Made by a program: the position numbers and the translations under genes
Notes under the pieces: model-generated
Databases searched by the model: none
Seen by the model: only the letters and a program-made list of their open reading frames with translations
What the model was told of the DNA's origin: nothing
Shown here: in pieces, positions 41,301 through 53,680 of the stretch
Numbering within the stretch: the first letter of the stretch is position 1
How the letters are laid out: the number at the start of each line of letters is the position of its first letter
From: Hypomesus transpacificus
Taxonomy: Eukaryota > Chordata > Actinopteri > Osmeriformes > Osmeridae
Assembly: GCF_021917145.1 (NCBI RefSeq)
Contig: NC_061064.1
Span: forward strand, 2,591,137-2,655,136
Direction: 5' to 3'
DNA: 64,000 nucleotides

Positions 41301-42637
41301 CAAAATTTGTCACCTCTGACTTGTGAAAGCGACCACTACCTACATTAACACTACTTTACCCATATTTTACGCCATCAAAAAGCTAATCTCTTCTTTTTGG
41401 GGTTAAACTTTTTTGGGGTTAACCAAATTCATCTCAAATACACAAGAATATATTGTATCCTTTAAGTCTTCATTGGACACAAAACTTAACCTGATGTCGC
41501 CAAATGGTTGGTTACACAGCCCCATTTGGGAAGTGGTCCATTGAAAATGATTGCAAATGAGAGGGGAAAATACACTTTGCAGGTGATTGGATAAACCATC
41601 TACTGTCTCTTACAGGTCGTGATTTTCGCAAATCCAGCTGAGTTGCAATGAAACACAACACTTTAAATAAATCAACTTTTTATACAAAACTATCCTGAGG
41701 TCTGTCATTGTCTGCCTCTTATCCTACTGTTTGAGATTAAATAAGCAATATTGTGGATGATGATTGTTGTAAGACTATAAAGTAGCCTAGGCAATTTGAA
41801 TTGCAGAAAGGGATAGACCATTTGTGTGATCAGTTCTGTTCGATGACAGTACAACCAGGGCCAATTCTAGGATCAGACCTTTAGGGAGGCTTAGCCCCCA
41901 ATGAGAATGTGACTTGTGTTCTTAATCTGCGCCATGAAATTAACTACCTAGGCTACTTCTTCTCCTTTGGTTTTACTGGCAGACTAAAGGTGTATGAGAC
42001 ACTTGATATTAAACCTGTTTAAAGCCCCTTGAACCTGTAATTGTTTGTCATCTGCCACTAACAGACATGTTTGCAAACTCTTAAATTAGAGCACAAAAAC
42101 TTAATTAAGAACATAATAATTCAAGATTTCTTATTTTTTTTTATATCAATATTTTAGGGGTGCTGAGATTACATTTAGGGGTGCCTAAATTTAGTCTAAA
42201 ATCGCCAATGAGTACAACAATCTTTAACCAATGCTGCAATGGGGACAGTAAAGTATTGGCTAAAGAAAGATCTGTGACAATGGGATGAACGCTTCACTGT
42301 TTACCACACATTAAAGGATATATCAATTTCAGGCAAAATCATTATCAATCATTATCCTTGACTTTGATGGATTCTTAGTTTCTACACGTCTAGCCTACAT
42401 CCTTGTAACCTTCGGGTCAAATCAAGGATCACACACTTTTGGGCGGGAATAGCCTAACTCTTTTTTAACATGCGGCCTAAGCAAGGTTCAAAGTCCGTTC
42501 AGCTCGTTTCAGTTAAGTTCAGATAACAAAACTTGAATAGGTTGGGCCGTAAAACAGAGGCTGAGACAGCATTTAAGAACTGGTTTCTGACACTCACTGA
42601 CACCTTTCAAACTTTGTTCCGAAGAAATCTGCTCAAA
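38351..42637. other. fis1 3' UTR and AT-rich intergenic
   Basis: No coding exon supported in 4.3 kb. It contains a poly-G run near 38650-38670, possible poly(A) signals (ATTAAA near 39017, AATAAA near 39410 and 39431) and one hAT-like MITE (41856-42210). An open frame near 40130-40328 with a hydrophobic start lacks an ATG and has no family match. Confidence 0.5.
41848..42218. mobile_element. hAT-like MITE with exact 8-bp target duplication
   Basis: AGTACAAC at 41848-41855 and 42211-42218 flanks a 355-bp element (41856-42210). It starts CAGGGCCAATTCTAGGATCA; the other end reads CATTGGCGATTTTAGACTAA in reverse complement. No coding capacity. Confidence 0.85.
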
Positions 42638-42854
42638 ATGAATCAAATCAGCGAAGTTCTGGCACTTTCATTGTGTTTTGTGGGTTGGATAATGGTGGCC
42701 ATATCACTACAAGATCAGTACTGGAAAGAATCATCCACGGACGGGAGCGTAATCACAACCTCCACTATCTATGAAAATCTCTGGATGTCTTGTGCCAGCG
42801 ATTCAACCGGGGTATACAACTGTTTAGACTTCCCATCTATGTTTTCTCTGCCTG
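42638..42854 (+). CDS. cldn15: cldn15 alternative first coding exon (1a)
   Basis: 217 bp, ATG at 42638, ending CCTG/GTAAGC in phase 1. It encodes MNQISEVLALSLCFVGWIMV (TM1) and the whole first extracellular loop with the claudin W..LW..C..C signature: QYWKES, YENLWMSCASDSTGVYNC, LDFPSM. It has the same length and phase as exon 1b at 43806, and no exons 2-5 of its own follow before 1b. It is therefore either an alternative first exon of the same gene or the relic of a partial duplication. Frame, motif and donor are intact, which favours function. Confidence 0.8.
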
Positions 42855-43805
42855 GTAAGCAATTATTGTTCATAATGTCAAATTATTGAGTAAAAGACAG
42901 TAATGAAAATAATGTATTGTGATGATATTAACTATTTATTAATAACGTGCTTTAAAAAACAACATGTAGCCTAATCGTGTTTATGCTGCTGTTTGTCAAT
43001 TTGAGAAACCTGCGATGGATGGCTTATCTGCTGACTATGCATTTTCTCTGCTGATAATTATCACGTTGCAGTGCTAAAGCTATATATAGCCCACTATTTT
43101 GACCAAAACCTCAGCTTATCAGGATCTGTAGTCAGCCATGTCTTTATTATGTTCCTAAGAAATAATAATATAAATGTTCTTGGTGCCAAATGTCATATGC
43201 TGAAAATGCAATAGTCAGTAGCAGTAGATGGAAATTGCTTGATTTGTTCATCCAAATTGATCTGTCCTAGGTGTAGCCTAGGCGACTCTTCTGTTAGGCT
43301 TTAGTTTTGCATTAGAGGCTTTGGGGACATAATGTTTCGTTTAAATTTATCATTCACTTCTTGAGTGATAGTTATAACGTGATGTAAGCCGGTCGTTGTG
43401 ATTTATGAACATAATTTCAAAGAAAAGTGATGAATAGCTAGTTAAAGTCATTTCGTTTGCATAGCCTCCTATGAACTCGTTGTCTTTCGATCAACACTTG
43501 AGCAGTCCTTGAAAATATAAGATATGGATGGCAAGCAATGTACAGAAAAAACGAAGGAGTGGCACTAAAGTTGCGTCGTGAATCATTTATTTATAAACAC
43601 ACCGTAGCATCCCCAAAGAATGTAGGCAACACATTTATTCCAGAGACGCGCAACTATAGTGAGCCTGCAGGAACTCCGCTGTACAGTATCGTATTTAGAG
43701 CCAACTTGTGTAGACTTGCAAATGAGACTAGGCTAACTATCAGTCATTGTTTTTAATCAAACCAACCATCAACTATTCAGGCCGGGAAGAAACGAGTGAA
43801 GAATT

Positions 43806-46473
43806 ATGAACGGGATTGTCGAAGTTCTAGCGTCTTTTCTAGGTTTTCTGGCCTGGGTGATGGTCGGTGTTGCTCTACCAAACCGATACTGGAGAGTTTC
43901 CTCTGTGGATGGAAACGTTATCACCACATCAACCATTTATGAAAACCTGTGGATATCATGCGCCACCGACTCCACAGGGGTTAGCAACTGCCGCGACTTT
44001 CCATCTATGCTCGCTCTTTCGGGTAGGCATGGTTAGACGATAACGCATATTAAAGTTTTCGAGTTGTTGGGCTGTAGAGATATATCATAGTAACCAGGTT
44101 TATTCATGACAACTTTTTAGACGTTTGCACCTCTACATTTAGTGGGATATTTGTAAGAAATTATGTCAACAATATGTTTTCAACATACAAGTCAGGAACT
44201 TTGTTCTATACGATTTTATTACATTTTCCTGAGAATGCATAGGAGAATTAATTGAAACAGGACAAAGCAGTTAAGAAATGATAACCTAAGATAACATCGA
44301 CCCACCAGTGAAAACTTACAATGACACAGCACACACCCACATAGCTGGCTGTTTCTCAAGGACAGGAAGAGCACACCTATCACCTTTATGTCTATATCAT
44401 CTGATATTGACAGTCTACTGACCCTTTATTGGTGACACTGATTGTCTAAAACTCAAAACAGAGTCTAAATGGTAAGGACAGGCTGTCTGGCGTACAGTGG
44501 ACTGACTCACTACTGTAGCATGGGTGGTTTATAGTTTATATTTGTAAGAAAATGCAGATTGATTTGTGGTTGTTTGTGTGCAGGTTACATACAGGCGTCC
44601 AGGGCGTTGATGATCACCTCTATCGTGTTGGGAAGCCTGGGTATCGTGGCGGCCCTAGTGGGAATGCAATGCACCAAAGCAGGAGGAGAGGACTACGTCA
44701 TGAAGGGCAGAATCGCTGGTTTGGGGGGCATGCTCTTCCTCTTGCAGGGTAACACCACCTCTCACACCATTTTTTTTTAACTTGGTAATTGAGACACAAC
44801 ATTCAATCACAAATGGACAATAACTGCCATTTTGCTTGGGAAAGCAATGCTTTAGATAGCTAATTTAATGTATTTTTAACAAAAAACAATGATACTACAG
44901 TGCAATAATAACATCTCAAATGCTCAACTTACAGACTTTTCAAAACAAGTGTGGTTCTCAGTCATGTTCCTTATGCTCTCTACATCCTCCAGGCTTGTGC
45001 ACCATGATCTCGGTTTCCTGGTATGCCTACAATATAACCCAGGAGTTCTTTGACCCCTTCTATCCAGGGACAAAGTGCGTACATTCAATACATTAAAAAC
45101 TGTAAGGGAAATTTGATGTGAATTAAATGTTGGCATCAACTTAGGTGTAAATGTAAAGTTCTCTGTCATGGGTAGTAGTAGTCCACAGACTGTGTTATAA
45201 ACATGTCAAGGTTTGTACAGATTGTCCACTGATAGACTGGAGCATATCTTAACTTTGCGATGTGCTGTATACTGTTGTATATGTTGCTGTATACTGTTCT
45301 ATTTGTTGGCCACCCGCATCAACGAATCGCTAGCTTTCCGTTGGCGTAGTTGGTAGTGGTGGCGCTTGGGAAGTCAGAGGTGGTCGGTTTGATTCCTGGT
45401 CGGAGTGAACTTGAAGACCATGTCTGTTACACTAGGCTACATGTACATATGCTGCATGCATTCCTATCAGCCACTCCCCTCCGGCAGAAGGCTGCGGTTC
45501 ATCAGGACCAACACCACACACACCACAAAAACAATTTCTTCCCATCCGCTGCTGGCCTCTTCAACAAGGCCAAGGGCTTATACGGACTTTAATCACTATG
45601 CACAATGACACCTTGCCATATTTGTTACACTATTTGTATTTTTACACAATTTGTACTGTTTGTATTTTTTAATTTTTATATATAGTATATTATGGCTATT
45701 TTTTTAATACAATTTTCATAATATTCTAAATGTTTACATACTTAGCCCCATAGTATTAGTTAGACTTTCTACCTTTAGTATAGTTAGACCACATATTTAA
45801 GATCCCTATATGTTGAATGTATGCACCTTCCTGCCAAAGTAAATTCCTTGTCTGTGCAAACTTTCATGGCAATTAAAACCCTTTCTGATGAGCAGGTATG
45901 AGATTGGAGAGGGCCTTTACATCGGCTGGTGCTCCGCCACGCTTGCCATCTGTGGAGGGTCGTGCCTGATGTGTTCATGTAAACTGGGGACCCCCGAGCA
46001 GAAACTGTGAGTATCCGCACTCCAATGTGGATGGATGGGTTTAGCTCAGATGGTTGAGCTGGTAGATAATTTTCACTGCAGGTCGCAGGTTCAAATACCC
46101 TGTGATTCGCTCTGGATAAAAACGGCTGCTAAATGAACAGTATTAAGACATGTTTCCGCCGCGCGCCTACATCCGTGTTGTTCTGCGGGAGCTACAGTAT
46201 GAGTATACCACTTTTGATTTACATTTACATTTAGTCATTTAGCAGACGCTCTTATCCAGAGCGGGGAATCGATCCGGCAACCTTCTGATTACTAGCCCGA
46301 CTCCCTCACCGCTCAGCCATGACTCCCATGATGACGGTATGATGAGTGCTGATTGCTCTGTCCCCTGGTTTTCTAGGCCGTACACATACCAGCCCCCCAC
46401 CAGAGGAACAGTGTTCTCAGGGCCCTCTGTCTCCCAGATGCCTAGCCAGTATGGCAGGAACGCATATGTGTGA
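43806..46473 (+). CDS. cldn15: Claudin-15 (exon 1b to end)
   Basis: Five exons: 43806-44022, 44584-44748, 44993-45074, 45896-46006 and 46377-46473; 223 residues (human 228). Exon 1b gives [27 protein letters not shown] and [18 protein letters not shown]. Later exons give [20 protein letters not shown] (TM2), [20 protein letters not shown] and [18 protein letters not shown] (loop 2), TM4, and the tail ending YGRNAYV, a PDZ-binding end identical to human CLDN15. Claudin-15 forms cation-permeable tight-junction pores, chiefly in gut; loop-1 acidic residues (E46, D55, D/E64 type) are present. Poly(A) signal AATAAA at 47142. The fis1 neighbour matches human 7q22.1. Confidence 0.95.
45342..45605 (+). 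repeat. tRNA-headed element fused to a LINE 3' coding fragment, in cldn15 intron 3
   Basis: GGCGTAGTTGGTAGTGGTGG and GGTTTGATTCCTGGTCGG resemble A and B boxes. Immediately after, one frame reads [16 protein letters not shown] and then [13 protein letters not shown], like the C-terminus of fish LINE reverse transcriptases (PLPSGRRYR...). It may be a SINE built on a LINE tail or two abutting insertions. Confidence 0.5.
46031..46142 (+). repeat. tRNA-Cys-like SINE in cldn15 intron 4
   Basis: GTTTAGCTCAGATGGTTGAG, GCAGGTCGCAGGTTCAAATA and the tail GCTCTGGATAAAAACGGCTG. Confidence 0.7.
46219..46327 (-). repeat. Leu-type SINE with central deletion in cldn15 intron 4
   Basis: The tail (CATTTAGCAGACGCTCTTAT) joins directly to the B box (GGGGAATCGATCCGGCAACC); the approximately 90-bp body is missing. 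Confidence 0.8.
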
Positions 46474-47521
46474 AGAATTAGGGATGGAGTGGAGATCCCT
46501 TCCATAGATTGAGATTTGCCAAGAAAAAACATTGCAGGTGGATTCAATGAGTGGTGTTCATTTAGATCTTTTTTTTACTATTATAGTGAAGTTTTAGCTA
46601 TGTGGATATGGACTACCTGCATATGAAGACCCACCTTCTATGTAGAATATGAGTTGACAACTGCCAAATGTCTTCCCTTGTGATGTCTGATGCCTCTGAC
46701 ATATGTTGTAGTTTATTATAAATTTGTAGGCAAAGGGTGTGTTATACCATTCACTGTTCATAACTGGGAGTATTTGAACTGCACCCTTGATTGAGGTTGG
46801 ATAATGTATTTGAATTATAAATACATTTATGATATAAACATAACATGATTGATTATGTTGCTGTTTACACTGAGGGATGTTGTTCACAAGGTTTTTCTAT
46901 CCAAAATGTACATATTTCATGTTTTATAAACAGTGTGTTATTTCTTGGGTACGGTCAGTGTACGCAAGCTCACATAGGTGGGATTCATTGGTCAGTACAC
47001 CCATAACAGTGCAGTTTTAACAAGGACCGACAAGCCCAGAATTTCCATGTATGTGTTGGTCTTCACTTTAATGTTGATGGATTGTACATTTAATCTACTG
47101 GTTTTATATTTGAAATGGTTTCCTGTATTTTTCTATTGACAAATAAATATTGTTTGACCACCCAATCTTGTCTCGTGTCAGTGACCTTGGAGGAGTGTAA
47201 TGTTGGATATGACATTCCAATTATTTCCCACTTCATAAATAGTTTCCCAACCCTTTAGCAGCACCTAGTGGTAAACAAACATGACTGTTGTAGTCATTGA
47301 TGCTCTACCACCGCCTCCTGGACTAAACCGCAACCACACTTATGGAATACGTCTTTTTCTAAGGTTGTCTTAACAGACCTCTCTCTAAGCAAAACCACTG
47401 AAACATAACTATCCAAAACTGGATAAAACCGATTTATTTGTATCCCAACTTTTGTTTTACCAATCCATAGCCTATAAAACAAGAGACACTGTCACGGGAG
47501 GATGTGAAAAAGACCCTAAGC
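46474..47521. other. Convergent 3' UTRs of cldn15 and sat2
   Basis: AATAAA at 47142 (+) for cldn15 and TTTATT at 47433-47438 (AATAAA on minus) for sat2. No other gene seen. Confidence 0.6.
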
Positions 47522-48963
<1,442 letters not shown>

Positions 48964-50427
48964 TTTTCGTAGTTTTGCGTTCACAAACGAGGCTGAGATA
49001 AATTAAAAACGTGTTCGTAAATCTGGGTACGGTGCCCCATAGAGGACAAAAAAAACTATAATTAACCATTCCTAGTTCTCTTCTTCAACCCAACTCCGCC
49101 ATGGGCCCTTAAGTAATGAGACAGATATGTTTAACATACATAAAATAAAAAAATATTTACACATCCACTTCTGGTGTGCAGGTATTTGTGTGCGGGAACT
49201 AAGGACAACTATACTTTAGGATTAGGCTACAGGCCTATGGTTATGCATTTATAAATTTAATTGAGACTGTCGTCAAGTTGCCTAGTTATACAATTTTATT
49301 ATACAAGGAAAAAAACCTGCAATATGTGTTAAACTCTGTTAATGATTAATTGACAAATGAGGCCACCTCAAGTCAAAGTCGCGTAGGGATGAGGTAGCCA
49401 GATGAGGCGAATGCACTTAAGACATAACGGTCTGTAAAGTCACTCCCTCTCGTTTTGTTCTCCCGGTGAAAGTAGAGTGGCCCTTTCAAATACATCATCC
49501 GTTGTCGTGTGGGACGAGTGGACTTGGAAGCAGATCAATGTGCATGGACATTTTAAACTCACAGAAAGTAATGGGTGACTGGGTGACTGCCTCTATGTTG
49601 CTTTGTTTCTAAAGCACTGAAAACCGGGTATCGTACGGTCTTTAAAGTAAGTATTGTTAGTCCAGGCGTGGCGGACTACTTTACCCACGTTTGGACTTAC
49701 TTACAATGTCATGTTTGAATAAGTATTCACTGTTTGTGCTGAATTATGTTGGGCTAAACTTGACTCCATGTAGGCGTAAGATAAATTGCTTTCCCCATAC
49801 TTAATGTTGTGGCAACAAAGAAAAGTCAATTTACTAAATGTTGGCTGCAAACAATTATTTGTCTTGTAAAAAAAAAAAGGTTTTGTGACTCATCTGGCTT
49901 TCAGGATCAGCATGGTTAAGATTTGGGACTACGGCCTGTTTCAAATTTGAACCATGCACATAGGAAAGGGACAAATACTTTGGTGATCTTTCAGGATAAT
50001 ACCCCCCTCTCGTGGAGCAAGAGTTTTATTTTAGAGGAGGCCTATAGTAGAGTCCTCAAGTACTTTCTTTTTCGAAGATATTGTTTCAACCTATCAAAAA
50101 CAAATGCCAAAAAAACACAAAAAAAGAGTTCATGCAAACGATGTCCTGAATTCTGTCTAATAATTTTAATTAACTTACCTTTAAAATATAACCACAGCAT
50201 ACCGTAAAGTAAACCATGAAAAATGCAAACACCCAGAAGCACCTTAAGTACTTCTGATCTTGCCATAAAATCTAAAACGGTGTTCACAAAATGGAAGGCT
50301 ACACTTTTTGTTATTGCTTTCATAACAACCTCCTCTTCATTCTTGGAAGACCCTTTACATTTTTACAACTGTCATGTGTTCCTGTCTGTCTGGTAGGCAT
50401 ACTGGTGTTCCAGCCTGGGCCCCAGCC
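48964..50427. promoter_or_regulatory. Upstream region between sat2 (-) and the PTB gene (+)
   Basis: The genes diverge here. The acceptor for the PTB gene's coding exon lies near 50394 (GTCTGGTAG/GCATAC), so at least one leader exon is upstream, perhaps near 49500-49650. Nothing else recognised. Confidence 0.35.
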
Positions 50428-51205
50428 ATGTCCCAGGGGCCTCCCTCCCGGCTCATACAGACCCTCAGGAAATCCCCTGCAGTATTGCGGCGCAAGCTTC
50501 GTAAGGGCCGCATCCAGGACCTGTCCCAGGGTGATCCCCTGTTTAAAGTTCACTACTTGGGCACAGCGAAAATCTACTCCCTGGATTTGGACCAGGCCCA
50601 AGGGGCTTTAAGTCAGCTACTCCTACAGGCTCCAGAGAAACTAACCAAGGACCACGCTCTGGTGGTACGCCAGCGCTACGTGGAGGTGAAAGAGATCAGC
50701 ACAGGCAGGCAGCTGGCCAAAACCCAACTCAGAGATATTGCTTACTGTGCTGCAAACCGGGAACGTCCAAACGTGTTTGTGTATATATGCAGGCAGCAAA
50801 CCCAGCAGCTGCAGTGTAGAGTGTTCTGGTGCAACAAGGCTGAGAGAGCTAAAGACATCACTGCCTGTCTGGCTCTCTCCTTCCAAAGAGCACTGAATGA
50901 CTGGCAAGCCAGGGAGACCAACCACATGCAGGGGGAGGGATCAGAGAATGGCCTATCAGTGGTCCCGGATCTCCAGCTGAACACGTCCAAGCCGGCAGCA
51001 GACCTTAATAAAGGTGAATCTGTGAGGACCCTTCATGGAGGGCTGGTACGGCTGCAGTTCACTACATCCCATTTCGAATAAGAGTTTCCAAGTGTTAAAT
51101 CGTCTCTTTCTTTCAGGTCGCCGGAAGAAGAGGGACATAATCTCTCGGGCAGTGAGGAGAAAGACCAGCCGTGCTGATCACTCACAGTCATCAACAACAG
51201 TCTGA
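50428..51205 (+). CDS. PTB/PID-domain adaptor-like protein, distantly FAM43-like
   Basis: Two coding exons, 50428-51013 and 51117-51205; 224 residues. A PTB fold is indicated by PLFKVHYLGTAKIYSLDLDQ, ALVVRQRYVEVKEISTG, LRDIAYCAANRERPNVFVYI, CRVFWCNKAERAKDITACLA and LSFQRALNDW, covering about residues 38-165. The IAYCAA...VFVYI and C-H/F-V-F-x-C pattern is closest to the FAM43/PID class. A basic N-terminus (KSPAVLRRKLRKGRIQ) and a basic tail (RRKKRDIISRAVRRKTS) flank it; the latter could act as a nuclear signal. PTB domains bind NPxY-type peptides in receptor tails; the partner is unknown. A longer open frame reads through the exon-1 donor for 22 more codons. Gene identity not settled. Confidence 0.75.
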
Positions 51206-52208
51206 CACACACCACAGGGCCTGCAATGCTTAGCAACCTGCCCATTGGTGGACGCTACGGTAACTAGCGGCCCATTTGTGCATGCTGCGGTAACCAGCTG
51301 ACCACAGGCACACATTGAGGCTATGATGGCAACATGGACGACTCCAAACAGATGACAATCACTCGTGGAGCAATGAACAGGAGCCCTGATCAGAAAACAG
51401 CTTTTTTTCCACGATCAACCAACTGCCATAGAATGCAATATCTGTAAGAACTTACTTTGTTTTAGTCATCCTTGAAATGTTTTATACGGGCCAAAGTTAT
51501 AAAACATTTCACAAGCTGGTCTTGTGATGGTGTGTGTGTAAGTGTTCAAAACCACATGCTGACATCAGATTCAGCTTCTCCATTTTTAGCTTTTCTAAAC
51601 AGAAAAAAACACATCAAGATCTCACACGAAATGTAATTTACTTGTCTGCCGTTTTCATAATCTTGTTTCACCACAAGATAACACTCAGCACATCCTCAGA
51701 TAGATAGGCAAGTCATCTACTTAGTTATTTTGTTTTATATCAGCTCAAATTATATACTATTAAGCAATACACAGACCAATAACTTGCTATTCTGAAACTT
51801 GCTATTCTGGAATGTCATTTTACATTTGTAAAATGACATTCCATGATTGAAGTTATGTACAGTAAATTGATGTTTAACAGTGATTAAAGCACACTACTGT
51901 TCTGTATGTCAGCTTCCGTATCAGTACTTACTCCCACCACATCCTGCATTTAAGCAGCATTTCTTTACATACAGCAGTCAGGGAACACGTATTAGGAATG
52001 AAAAAAACGATTCATATTTTGGTTATACAGAACATATGAATCCAGCAGTAACATATATATTATATTTTTCCTCCACAATGATTCCATCTCTCAGTCCTCT
52101 GTAATTTCAGGATTTGGAGCGGCGTCTGAACTCTTAACACGCGTGCTAGAGCAGAGGGTCAGACGTCGTGCTAGAGCAGAGGGTCAGACGTCGTGCTAGA
52201 GCAGAGGG
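51206..52208. other. 3' UTR of the PTB gene and intergenic
   Basis: Contains ATTAAA near 51883 and, at 52138-52216, three tandem 26-bp units. A short inverted pair (TCATTTTACATTTGTAAAATGA, near 51815-51840) is visible. No gene. Confidence 0.5.
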
Positions 52209-52216
52209 TCAGACGT
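52138..52216. repeat. 26-bp tandem repeat (x3) running into the TMEM272-like stop codon
   Basis: GTGCTAGAGCAGAGGGTCAG plus ACGTC is repeated three times. The unit nearest the gene contains the TCA (stop TGA on minus) and part of the last codons. Confidence 0.9.
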
Positions 52217-53680
52217 CATCAGTAGAAGGTCCGTCCCTCCCGCACAGACACATGACGATAAGCACGCAACAGCCCCCCACGAACAGCGCCCCTATGAAGA
52301 TGTACACCAGCGTGGTGGTCCAGAAAGCAAACATGTAGAGCGTCTTGTCGCAGTAAGGAGGCTTTGTTGCGTCATAGTTGGCAGGGTATATGGAGTAGAT
52401 CCACACGTTGCCTGTAGGAGGTGGACAGAAGCAAGGAACACATTTAAAGACGCCCCTCACCCAAAAAACAAAACCCAAACCATCCAAACCATATCCTTCC
52501 TCTTACCCATTATACTTCAATGTATTTACTCATTCATTCACTATTATCAACAGGGAAATACAAATAGTGCATCTAGAAAGTTCAGCGGAAAAAATCTGAG
52601 TTAAATATCTCCATGTTACATCTCCACACTCCTTTTTCACCTGCGATAAACCAGCAGAACAGGAAGAGAGAGACGAGGGAGTTCCAGGCAGCACAGAAGC
52701 TGCTGAGCGGGCTCTGGCCCCCCTCCTCAGACTCCTTACTGCAGGGCAGACAGGACAGCACAGCCAGGGCCGATGCGAAGGCCCCTGAGACCAGCAGGTA
52801 GATGGGGATGTAACGCTCCTGGGGGCAGTTGTTCAGATAAATCCCACCTGAGAACAAGTGTAAAGTCAGATGGCTGAGCGGTGAGGGAGTCGGGCAAGTA
52901 ATCAGAAGGTTGCCGGATCGATTCCCCGCCGTGCCAAATGACATTGTGTCCTTGGGCAAGGCACTTCACCCTACTTGTCTCGGGGGTGCTTGTCTCCTGT
53001 ACTTACTGTAAGTCGCTCTGGATAAGAGCGTCTGTGAAATTACTAAATGTAAATGTAAATGTAAAGTTGATTTGTCATTAGTAGCACTTCATGGGGTAGC
53101 TGTACCTACCCTTCCTCGTGACTTTTCTAGCGGCCTATCGTAATACCATATGGTTCTAAGTCTTTATTTCAACATACATAATCCTAATCCTATGTGAGCT
53201 AACATTCCTATGAACAATAAATAACAAATGTGCATATAAACCATCAGGGTTTAACGGTTATGGTGAATTAAAAAAGAAATCTCTATGAATACATTTTAGT
53301 TTACTGTCTGTCCTAAATATTACACCTACCTATTGCAATCTGGGCGATTGGCAGGATTGTCATGACGAGTTTGGATACAACTGGCAGGACACAGAGAAGA
53401 AGTTTGATTTGAGAGATCTGGCTTTTGTGAAGATCCAACTACAAATGTGTCACTGGCCAAAGCTCCTGGTTTGTGGGTCAACACTGAATACATTTAAGAA
53501 CTTGAAAGTGGATGCATCCCATATTACAAACGAAAGAAATCCTACAATGTATGTTCACAAGAATTTACTTAGTTCACTTAGTCCTGTTAGGAATGGGTCT
53601 GAAACATGTTACCAACCAAGTGCGGGTGTGCTTAGAGTGGGAGTTTGGCGCATGTTCTGCAGCAGAGTTCTATCCTCCAT
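52209..53680 (-). CDS. TMEM272-like four-pass membrane protein
   Basis: Four exons on the minus strand: 53617-53680 (ATG at 53680), 53330-53380, 52641-52847 and 52209-52411; 174 residues. It starts MEDRTLLQNMRQTPTLSTPA. Family marks: TILPIAQIAIGGIYLNNCPQ (TM1), YIPIYLLVSGAFASALAVLS (TM2), LVSLFLFCWFIAGNVWIYSI (TM3), YCDKTLYMFAFWTTTLVYIF and a glycine-rich TM4. These match the TMEM272 pattern (YL-x-x-CP..PIYLLV, WF-x-x-GN-x-W, YCDKTLY). Exon 1 uses donor GTTGGT, the only one giving the right phase. Function of the family is not known to me. The stop codon overlaps a tandem repeat. Confidence 0.85.
52866..53075 (+). repeat. Leu-type SINE in the TMEM272-like intron 2
   Basis: GTCAGATGGCTGAGCGGTGA, B box GGATCGATTCCCCGCCGTGC, body and tail, ending in three TAAATG repeats. 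Confidence 0.9.

Noticed and set aside
42638-42854. A separate, complete upstream claudin gene
   Set aside because: No exons 2-5 lie between this exon and the next first exon; an alternative first exon or partial duplicate fits better.
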